Shown here: positions 21,584 through 27,356 of the stretch, one piece after another
How the letters are laid out: every line of letters starts with the position of its first letter
Numbering within the stretch: position 1 is the stretch's first letter
DNA from: JAYEIA01 sp964472505
GTDB taxonomy: Bacteria; Bacteroidota; Bacteroidia; Bacteroidales; JAADGE01
DNA length: 27,356 nucleotides
Direction of reading: 5' to 3'
Assembly: GCA_964472505.1 (NCBI GenBank)
Contig: CAYYQW010000054.1
Location: 1-27,356 of the forward strand
Made by a program: the position numbers and the translations under genes
Notes under the pieces: model-generated
The model's database searches: none
What the model saw: only the letters and a program-made list of their open reading frames with translations
What the model was told of the DNA's origin: nothing

Positions 21584-22174
21584 TTAATAAAAATTTACTC
21601 CAAGCAGCAAAGCAACTGAAACGCCATTGGTTTTACCCTCCTGCATTTCAACATTTCGGTATGATATTTTGGCTTTTAAATCAACTGCCATATTCTTTCG
21701 CTGATAAACTTCATAGCCTGTGGCAGCAACAAGTCCTAATCCATTATAATATTTTGTTTCCAAAGGGTCAGTGTCCACATTTTCAGAATCAATATCCCAA
21801 AAAACAGGATTGTCGCCACCAAGACCAACACCGCCAAGTACCCAAAACTTATCATTTACCCAATATTGTACTGTTGGTGCTAATATCCCAAAGTCACGCT
21901 TTCTGTCTCTTCCAAATCCCGAATAGTCATAAATTGAAACATTTGTTGTAAGCAAAAGAGCTAAGTCAGGTTTAATCATATAACCTAATTTAACATCCAA
22001 GGCAAATCCTAACTCACTTTGTTTTTTATCAGGAAAATTCAAAATCGAATATCCTGTACCATAAGATGTACCAAAAACAAACCCCTTTCTTTGGATTGGA
22101 TTATCCTCCTGTCCAAAAGCACTTTTCGTAAAGACAAAGGATAAAAGAACTACTGTAATTAAAATTGATTTCAT
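21584..22174 (-). CDS. Outer-membrane beta-barrel-like protein, unknown function
   Basis: A 196-aa protein with a signal peptide (MKSILITVVLLSFVFTKSAFG, cut before QED). The mature protein has the alternating Gly/aromatic strands of an eight-stranded outer-membrane barrel (FVFGTSYGTGYSI, LGFALDVKLGYMI, KFWVLGGVGLGG, YNGLGLVAATGYEVY, VSVALLLGVNFY) and ends in F-Y, the usual barrel terminus. It resembles Bacteroidota porin-like family members but has no assignable role. Its promoter may carry the box described at 22206-22253. Its neighbour upstream is the fusion hydrolase gene, separated by the dispersed repeat. Confidence 0.77.
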   Translation of the reverse strand: MKSILITVVLLSFVFTKSAFGQEDNPIQRKGFVFGTSYGTGYSILNFPDKKQSELGFALDVKLGYMIKPDLALLLTTNVSIYDYSGFGRDRKRDFGILAPTVQYWVNDKFWVLGGVGLGGDNPVFWDIDSENVDTDPLETKYYNGLGLVAATGYEVYQRKNMAVDLKAKISYRNVEMQEGKTNGVSVALLLGVNFY

Positions 22175-22205
22175 TATAAAGTATTTTAAAAGTTAAACAA
22201 TACTG

Positions 22206-22253
22206 CAAAAATCCGATAATCTGCTCTCAAAAAAGTTACCTTATGATAATAAA
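22206..22253 (-). promoter_or_regulatory. Promoter D, degenerate match to the shared box
   Basis: CAAAAATC (22206-22213; minus strand GATTTTTG, one base off the -7 consensus), then exactly 30 nt, then TGATAATAAA (22244-22253), an 8/10 match to TGTTAAGAAA. The start codon of the gene at 22174 is 32 nt downstream of the -7 box, in line with promoters A (33) and B (36). It may be a weaker member of the same set or a coincidence. Confidence 0.4.
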
Positions 22254-22309
22254 TCCAAAATTATTTATGAGTGCCGTCTAAAAAGCTTAAATTTCATTTT
22301 TTAAAATTT

Positions 22310-22379
22310 TAACTATCTGATTATCAACAACCGCTTCGAGGGTCTTCGACCACTCGAAGGTTTTTTTCGACCGGACTCA
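22310..22379. repeat. 70-bp dispersed repeat, copy 2
   Basis: Same orientation as the copy at 13841-13909, with few mismatches. The hairpin core CTTCGAGGGTCTTCGACC / CTCGAAG is kept. It ends at 22379, and the last three bases (TCA at 22377-22379) are the complement of the TGA stop of the fusion hydrolase. The repeat therefore begins at that stop codon on the minus strand and runs downstream of it. Confidence 0.85.
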
Positions 22380-24278
22380 TTTATATATTTCACCAAACAA
22401 TTTCCAATAGGCATCAGGGTTGTGAATTGCCGGTAAATGACCGCAATTTTCGATAAAAACTACTTTGGCAGTCGGGTAGCGGTCTGTAACATATTTTGTG
22501 GTTTCGCCGTAAATATCATCATCACCGTAGGTTATTAAAATGGGGAATGGCGGATTTTCAAGACCTTTGAGTAAATCAGCTTTTTCAATTTGTTTTTTGA
22601 GCTTGTTTGCTGCAATCCCGCCGGACTTATCGTAATTTGCAGATTTATTATCAAGCGTATCGGCATCAATATAGCCTTTGTTGTAGTTTTTCACTACTTG
22701 GCGATACAATGCAGCCATAGCTTCATTGTCGCCCCTTGCTGCTTTAAAAGAATTCTTTCCCATTTCCCGCCATTCTTCTTTCGTGCATCGTTCTTTGTTA
22801 TATTTCATTACTTCTTTGTTCATTTTTTTCCAGTGCTTTCCGGTGCCCGAACTTGGGCTGCTGAGAAAAGCACTTAGCACTTTGTCGGGCTGTTGTTCCA
22901 TGAAAATTTGCGCATACAAACCGCCCCAAGAATGCCCGTATAAGTGAATTTTTTCAAGTTTGAAATACGCCATAATATTCAAAATATCCGATACATATTC
23001 ATCAAGCGTATGTTCGCAATTGTTACAAGTTGAGTTGCCTGAACCGCGTTGGTCAAAGTTGATAACCTGGTAGTTGTCTTTGATGTGTTCAATTTCATCA
23101 ACAAAATCGTTGGGTGCGCCCGGGCCGCCGTGCAGCATTATTACGGTTTCAGCATTGGCTTTGGGGTACAAAACTACTGCCAATTCGGCATTGATACTTT
23201 TAACGGTATGTTTTTCTTTTTCATTACACACTGCCATTTCGGGATATGCCGCGAGATAATCTCTTGCCGGGGCAGGAATATCTTGCATAAATGGCACACT
23301 TTCAAAAACTTTTTCAATTAATTCTCTGTTTTTATCGTAACTATATTGTTCAAAAACCAGTTTCTCATTTTCCATATTTTTGTCAATATCAACAAAATAG
23401 TCCGGACTTTGACACGAAAAATCAAAATCCGAAAAATTCAAATATCTGATGTTACTGTTAGTAAATGTTCTGAAATGAATTATTTGATTGTTAATGTCAT
23501 AAACAATACTCCATTGAGTAGCTTTGTTTTGGTCAACTAATTTTAGCGTTTCAAAAGCATAATCTATTGGATTTTCGTTTTTGTAGTTTAGCATTCTTTT
23601 GGCTGCTCCCGCAAAACGGTCGAGTGAGTTGGAAGTCCATGTTTGCGAATTATTTGATTTAAAATCTGCAATATCATCAACATACGCCAAACTATTGGAA
23701 TAAGTGTCATTCGCAAGTGCTTTATATGGCATTTGGTCTTTTTTGTGAACAACTATTTTACCATTCAAATATTCAATTATTGCCACATTTCCTGATTTAT
23801 CGGCAACTAAAAAATGCACTTTTGCTTTTGATTGAAACGAAACCCGAACCAAACTGTCGCTCGCCAAAACTTCTTCAACGCTTGCCGAATTGTCCAACTG
23901 ATATTGTATCCATTGCAACTCTGTAAGTCCGTATCTGTCATCTAATTCGGGATATTGAGCATCATCGAGCCACATCATTTCCACTACCAAACCGGCTTCA
24001 TTCATACCGCCATAAGGCAATTCTTTTCCTTGCTGATTAAATGAAATGCTTCCGTATTTTGAAGTCCATTGCATTATTTTTTCGGGTGCTTCAACAAGTG
24101 AGTTTTTTGTTAAATTTCGTTTGTTTATGCTAATGTGAGCGTACCCGGTCATAAAGTCAAAGTTTCTGCCTACAAAATAAGTTCCGTTTTTTTCAAAGAA
24201 AAAAGTGGTGCAAGCCATTGAAGAAAAGCCAATAAGCATGCTTAAAATAAATATTGAAATAATTTGTATTTTTTTCAT
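22377..24278 (-). CDS. Choloylglycine-hydrolase-type amidase fused to a prolyl-iminopeptidase-like alpha/beta hydrolase
   Basis: I chose the ATG at 24276-24278 (633 aa); the longer frame to 24359 adds 27 residues overlapping the upstream gene. The signal peptide ends IGFSSMA, so cleavage would expose Cys23 (CTTFFFEKNG) as the Ntn nucleophile. RNFDF (Arg38, Asp41) and GGMNEAGLVVE (Asn93) fit the choloylglycine/penicillin-V-amidase family. A linker follows, then an alpha/beta hydrolase domain from about residue 360: HGGPG (383-387), DQRGSG, GHSWGG (nucleophile Ser450), GDDD (acid among Asp586-588) and CGHLP (His614), typical of prolyl iminopeptidases. Both catalytic sets look complete. Predicted periplasmic amide and peptide hydrolysis; substrate unknown. 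Second gene of an operon, 11 bp after 24290-25645. Its stop lies in a dispersed repeat. Confidence 0.85.
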   Translation of the reverse strand: MKKIQIISIFILSMLIGFSSMACTTFFFEKNGTYFVGRNFDFMTGYAHISINKRNLTKNSLVEAPEKIMQWTSKYGSISFNQQGKELPYGGMNEAGLVVEMMWLDDAQYPELDDRYGLTELQWIQYQLDNSASVEEVLASDSLVRVSFQSKAKVHFLVADKSGNVAIIEYLNGKIVVHKKDQMPYKALANDTYSNSLAYVDDIADFKSNNSQTWTSNSLDRFAGAAKRMLNYKNENPIDYAFETLKLVDQNKATQWSIVYDINNQIIHFRTFTNSNIRYLNFSDFDFSCQSPDYFVDIDKNMENEKLVFEQYSYDKNRELIEKVFESVPFMQDIPAPARDYLAAYPEMAVCNEKEKHTVKSINAELAVVLYPKANAETVIMLHGGPGAPNDFVDEIEHIKDNYQVINFDQRGSGNSTCNNCEHTLDEYVSDILNIMAYFKLEKIHLYGHSWGGLYAQIFMEQQPDKVLSAFLSSPSSGTGKHWKKMNKEVMKYNKERCTKEEWREMGKNSFKAARGDNEAMAALYRQVVKNYNKGYIDADTLDNKSANYDKSGGIAANKLKKQIEKADLLKGLENPPFPILITYGDDDIYGETTKYVTDRYPTAKVVFIENCGHLPAIHNPDAYWKLFGEIYK

Positions 24279-24289
24279 TATTTTAAAAA

Positions 24290-25645
24290 TTAAAAAATTA
24301 AGTTTAAACCAAAATTCACGTTCATACTTTTGTCCTGATACACTTCGCCAACAACCCAACCGGCTGTTTTTGCCGATAATTCAATGTAAGGACTAAAAAC
24401 ACCAAAATTTGCATTTGTTTTGACGGATACTAAACCGCCAATATCAGCCTTAGATGCGTAAAACGATAGATTTTCGGGTTGTGTCCAAACCATTGCTCTT
24501 GTGGTAAACGAAAGTTTATTATTGAAAAAATATTTCTGAGAATTAACTGTTTCCAAACCGATAAAATAATTCTTATAGTTTTGATAATTATGAATGGTAA
24601 ACAACCAATTGTTTTTATCGTTTTTAAGAAATAAATCAATCGTTATATCCGACCCAAACGATGTAAGCCAATGACGCAAAGCAAAGTTTGTATAAAATGT
24701 TCCGTATTTTTTGGTATGTATTGCAAAGTCTTTTTTGCCAATCATAAATGGCGAAACAAAATTTAAAAGTTGCAAAGTGCTTTGTTTTTTAAGATAATCC
24801 ATTGCTTCCGGTGCAAGCTCGGCAGGTTTAATGTAGCGGTTTATGCCTATACCCGAAGGGTGAGTGCCGCGTTGGTTGTACGTTTTTTCGGGAAAAAACA
24901 AAGCATCGCTCCATGCGGTAAAATCCGCCCCAATAAAGTCTCTTTTGTTAATATCCGTTCCTTCCAAACTGCGCATTTCATCGGTAATATCATCAAAATA
25001 TTCGGTAGTAGATTGTCCCACATACATTACATTCATAATGGTTGTTATCCAGTAAAGCGGGTTCATGGGAATATCGGAATTGTAAAAAAAGTTATTGGTT
25101 TGAAGTTGCTGAACCTGATGATATTGTCCTTCAATTCCGGCAATTGCCAATCGGGTGAAATCGGTTCTGCGGTGGTCGTATAAATATGCCATTTCACTAT
25201 CCTTAACTTCATGCACGGAAATGGCTTGCTGTCCAAACGGAAACGTATTGATGTCGTTAAAGCTGTTAATTCCATGAACAGTCATCACCGCACGATGATA
25301 CTCTTCGTGCAACCAATTTGAACTTAAAGGGGTGTAAATCGAAATTAAATCAAATGATGTAATTGCAACGCTTTTCAGCAATTTAGTCATAAACTTACTT
25401 TTCAGATTTATTCCTTTATCAATCCCAAAATGAACAGAACTATACAAATTATTAGACATTTGCAACGATTGTTTCATGCTTGGATTTGCATAAGCATTGA
25501 AATAATTTCCGGTAGTATTTTTAGCATCACCCCAATAAGGCAGGTCAATTAACGGAAAATCAAGATATAATTTTACGGTATCGGTTTGTGCTTGCAAGGT
25601 GAGTGAAAACAAAAAAAGCGATAAAAGAAAAAGTAATCGTTTCAT
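24290..25645 (-). CDS. Secreted HEEYH-containing protein with beta-barrel-like C-terminus
   Basis: A 451-aa protein with a signal peptide (cut before QTD, about residue 20). The segment WLHEEYHRAVMTVHG holds His113, Glu114 and His117, an HExxH zinc-protease motif. GIEGQYHQ (Glu172, His176) is a possible third-ligand region. A membrane-like segment follows (LYWITTIMNVMYVG). From about residue 310 the protein alternates strands (GTFYTNFALRHWLTSFGSDITI, WLFTIHNYQNYKNYFIGLE, LSFTTRAMVW, MNVNFGLNLIF), ending in the terminal Phe usual for outer-membrane barrels. It may be a surface metallopeptidase or a barrel with a decayed protease domain. Promoter C precedes it, and the fusion-hydrolase gene follows 11 bp later, so they form one operon. 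Confidence 0.72.
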   Translation of the reverse strand: MKRLLFLLSLFLFSLTLQAQTDTVKLYLDFPLIDLPYWGDAKNTTGNYFNAYANPSMKQSLQMSNNLYSSVHFGIDKGINLKSKFMTKLLKSVAITSFDLISIYTPLSSNWLHEEYHRAVMTVHGINSFNDINTFPFGQQAISVHEVKDSEMAYLYDHRRTDFTRLAIAGIEGQYHQVQQLQTNNFFYNSDIPMNPLYWITTIMNVMYVGQSTTEYFDDITDEMRSLEGTDINKRDFIGADFTAWSDALFFPEKTYNQRGTHPSGIGINRYIKPAELAPEAMDYLKKQSTLQLLNFVSPFMIGKKDFAIHTKKYGTFYTNFALRHWLTSFGSDITIDLFLKNDKNNWLFTIHNYQNYKNYFIGLETVNSQKYFFNNKLSFTTRAMVWTQPENLSFYASKADIGGLVSVKTNANFGVFSPYIELSAKTAGWVVGEVYQDKSMNVNFGLNLIF

Positions 25646-25688
25646 GCTGCTATATTTTAAAAGTTAATAACAAATCTTAATGTTATTG

Positions 25689-25736
25689 CAAAAATACAGC
25701 TATTTGAAACCATAAAACTTGATGTATGTTAAGAAA
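25689..25736 (-). promoter_or_regulatory. Promoter C with TGTTAAGAAA box
   Basis: CAAAAATA (25689-25696; minus strand TATTTTTG), exactly 30 nt, then TGTTAAGAAA (25727-25736). The sequence between the two elements is unlike that in promoters A and B, so the conserved parts are just the two boxes and their spacing. It lies between the Crp/Fnr gene 25739-26320 and the start of the HEEYH gene at 25645, 43 nt downstream of the -7 box. Confidence 0.7.
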
Positions 25737-25738
25737 AT

Positions 25739-26320
25739 CTATTGAGCGAATTTTTTTCTGATACGGCTAAGGCTTTCGGGGGTAATTCCTAAATAAGAAG
25801 CAATGTGTTTTTGTGCGGTTCGGCGGATAATAATCGGATATTTTTCGAGTAACATTTGGTAGCGTTGTTCGGCGGTCATGGTTAGTAATTCAAGTTGCTG
25901 CTGTTGTTTGTGTATAAAAAGCATTTCGGCAACCATTTTACCGATTTTTTCGCCCAAATCGGTGTTGTTGTATATGTTAGTCAAATCATTGTGATACATT
26001 GAAAGCATTTGTGTATCCTCCAAAGCCATTGTAAAAATCGGGCTTGGTGTTTGGCTCAGCAAGGACATATAATCGCCAAAAAATTCATTTTCATAGACCA
26101 AATCAATGCACACATCGGTATTTTCGTGGAAAACAAAAATTCCTGCCGACCCTTTGATTATAAGATGCAGGTATTTTTCGGTTTTGTTGGCTTGTTTGAT
26201 GACTTGGTTTTTTTTGAACGTATTTGGAACTAATTTTTCGGCAAAAGGTTGCCATGTTTGGGCAGGTGCTTCAAAAAACGGGTCAAAGAATTGTTTGGTA
26301 AGTTTGAGTGTTTCGTTCAT
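25739..26320 (-). CDS. Crp/Fnr-family transcriptional regulator
   Basis: A 193-aa protein. Residues about 20-115 form the beta-roll sensor domain (LVPNTFKKNQVIKQANKTEKYLHLIIKGSAGIFVF, DVCIDLVYENEFFGDYMSLL). A dimerisation helix follows. The C-terminal DNA-binding part (EQRYQMLLEKYPIIIRR, HIASYLGITPESLSRIRKKF) is the short Bacteroidota form. No Fe-S Cys set. The divergence from 6394-6990 is large (different sensor loops), but the HTH is similar (HIASYLGI against HIASLLGL), so both could recognise related boxes. It lies directly upstream of promoter C. A paralogue precedes it at 26363. Confidence 0.88.
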   Translation of the reverse strand: MNETLKLTKQFFDPFFEAPAQTWQPFAEKLVPNTFKKNQVIKQANKTEKYLHLIIKGSAGIFVFHENTDVCIDLVYENEFFGDYMSLLSQTPSPIFTMALEDTQMLSMYHNDLTNIYNNTDLGEKIGKMVAEMLFIHKQQQQLELLTMTAEQRYQMLLEKYPIIIRRTAQKHIASYLGITPESLSRIRKKFAQ

Positions 26321-26362
26321 AATAGTTCCATTGTTTTAATTTTCAATTTAGAAAATCCAAAA

Positions 26363-26935
26363 TCACTTAATTTTCTTTCTTATTCTGCTTAAACTTTGAG
26401 TTGTAATGCCCAAATAGGAAGCTATGTGTTTTTGATGAATTCTTTGTAACAATTCGGGACGATTTTCCAATAAATCAATATATCTTTCTTCGGCTGTTTT
26501 GGTTAAAAATTCAAGATGTTGCTTTTGTTTTTCGGCAAAGTCGTTTTCACTACCAATCATAAATAGCATATTACCTATTGGCGTCTTTTTTAGCTGCTCA
26601 ATATTCGATTTTGAAATTTGGAATACGATTGATTTTTCAAGTGCAGTAATCTCTATTGGTGAAGGATTTCCGGTGCTCAATGAAATATCATCTGCAAAAA
26701 AACTGTTCTCAAGAAACAAATCTAAACAAACAAAATGGTTTTCTTTCCAAACAAATAATCCACAAGCCCCTTCAATTAAAAAGTAACCATATTTTTCAAT
26801 ATGATTGCATTCTTTGATTACTTCATTCTTTTTATAATCAACGGTTTCGCCCAAACTTGCAAAATATGTCCATGCTTCTATGGGTGCATTGTAATGGGGG
26901 TCGAAAAATTGTTTTAGTCTTTGCTCAATCATCAT
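26363..26935 (-). CDS. Crp/Fnr-family transcriptional regulator, tandem paralogue
   Basis: A 190-aa protein clearly related to the next gene: RLKQFFDPHYNAPIEAWTYFA against KQFFDPFFEAPAQTWQPFA, NEVIKECNHIEKYGYFLIEG against NQVIKQANKTEKYLHLIIKG, and HQKHIASYLGITTQSLSRIRKK against AQKHIASYLGITPESLSRIRKK. They are tandem duplicates separated by 42 bp. The near-identical recognition helix suggests overlapping target sites, with sensor domains that have diverged. Ligands unknown. A second start candidate is the Met at residue 2. Confidence 0.87.
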   Translation of the reverse strand: MMIEQRLKQFFDPHYNAPIEAWTYFASLGETVDYKKNEVIKECNHIEKYGYFLIEGACGLFVWKENHFVCLDLFLENSFFADDISLSTGNPSPIEITALEKSIVFQISKSNIEQLKKTPIGNMLFMIGSENDFAEKQKQHLEFLTKTAEERYIDLLENRPELLQRIHQKHIASYLGITTQSLSRIRKKIK

Positions 26936-27014
26936 TTCTTTAGCATTTTTGCAGTATGTGTAGTGCGGATTTCAGGATAACAGCGGGCGTATATCCTCGA
27001 AGCACTTATTGTAA

Positions 27015-27356
27015 TTATTTTATATTGTATTCTATCGAGCTAATCTCTAAATCTAACCAAGTCCAATCGCCATCTTCGAGTTTCCAGGTGGCTTTCATTT
27101 TTGAAGGAACTTTAATGCCTTCAAAAACAGCGTAATCCTCTACGGTCAAAACCCACGGATAGCGTTTTGCATCCGGCTTATTGCCCATAAACCGTAAGGC
27201 GACAAATTTTACAAAATCGCCGTTTTCGTTAAAATAAAAAGTACCGCTTCCGGTAGTTTCTTTGTAAGTCATGGTGGCTTTAGCCGAAGTGTTATCAGTG
27301 GTTTCCCAACTAATGTAAGGGCTTAAAGCTAAGGAAGGAAACCAAACCAATTCGCC
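27015..27356 (-). CDS. C-terminal part of a DUF6544-like protein (runs off the window)
   Basis: The frame is open to the window end (GELVWFPSLALSPYISWE...), so the start lies beyond 27356 and at least 113 residues are visible. The pattern E-L-V-W-F-P-S-L-A-L-S-P, W-E-T-T-D-N-T-S-A, GTFYFNENGDFVKF, KRYPWVLTVEDYAVFEGIKVPSKM and a terminal Trp-rich WKLEDGDWTWLDLEISSIEYNI fits the C-terminal half of DUF6544 proteins, a family of unknown function. No damage visible in the part present. Downstream neighbours are the Crp/Fnr pair. Confidence 0.75.
   Translation of the reverse strand, partial: GELVWFPSLALSPYISWETTDNTSAKATMTYKETTGSGTFYFNENGDFVKFVALRFMGNKPDAKRYPWVLTVEDYAVFEGIKVPSKMKATWKLEDGDWTWLDLEISSIEYNIK

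Noticed and set aside
24279..24359. Longer start for the fusion hydrolase
   Set aside because: The extra 27 residues overlap the end of the upstream gene and would bury the signal peptide; an exposed Cys23 after cleavage is needed for the Ntn mechanism.
1..27356. tRNA, rRNA, CRISPR arrays, insertion-sequence transposases
   Set aside because: Looked for; none found on either strand.

Overview
The window looks like a chromosomal segment of a low-GC Bacteroidota bacterium, probably anaerobic or facultative. The signs are: Bacteroidota-type -7 promoter boxes (TAnnTTTG) with no Shine-Dalgarno sequences; many signal peptides ending in xxA-Q or a lipobox Cys; outer-membrane beta-barrel proteins; a DUF4421 protein; Crp/Fnr regulators ending in the short HIASxLGxxxxSLSRIxK helix-turn-helix; and Cys-rich, Fe-S and flavodoxin proteins. 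Every intact gene is on the minus strand. The plus strand holds only remnants. No rRNA, tRNA, CRISPR array or transposase was seen.

Layout from left to right. 1-2131: three envelope genes (lipoprotein, two outer-membrane-type proteins). 2160-3730: a scar region with a Phd/YefM-RelE toxin-antitoxin pair between two near-identical 147-bp direct repeats, next to the tail of a chemotaxis receptor and a truncated ORF. 3716-6990: a DUF4421 protein, a lipocalin-like lipoprotein, a secreted envelope protein and a Crp/Fnr regulator. 7189-10289: an apparent operon of membrane protein, flavodoxin, outer-membrane protein, membrane protein and a decayed secreted flavodoxin. 10470-15133: a calcineurin-like phosphoesterase of higher GC than its surroundings, a SAM methyltransferase, an NapH-like Fe-S membrane protein and a DUF3179 membrane protein. 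15134-15960: a gene-poor stretch with two pseudogene remnants, several hairpins and a good terminator. 15968-17912: an ECF sigma factor with two membrane proteins and a lipoprotein. 18203-21403: five genes (C_GCAxxG_C_C protein, DUF3795, a small membrane protein, a DUF3267 protease-like protein, a DUF4386-like protein). 21584-27356: an outer-membrane protein, a two-gene operon encoding an HEEYH-containing secreted protein and a choloylglycine-hydrolase/alpha-beta-hydrolase fusion, two tandem Crp/Fnr paralogues, and the C-terminal part of a DUF6544-like protein cut by the window edge.

The most coherent undescribed signal is regulatory. Three promoters (for the genes starting at 5409, 6269 and 25645) each carry the 10-mer TGTTAAGAAA (plus strand) exactly 30 nt from an identical CAAAAATA (-7 box TATTTTTG on the minus strand). 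A fourth, degenerate copy with the same spacing precedes the gene starting at 22174. Two of the three lie directly between a Crp/Fnr gene and an envelope gene, which suggests a small local regulon. The other main points are the two-hydrolase fusion protein, the repeat-bounded toxin-antitoxin unit, and several unrelated repeats that begin exactly at stop codons.
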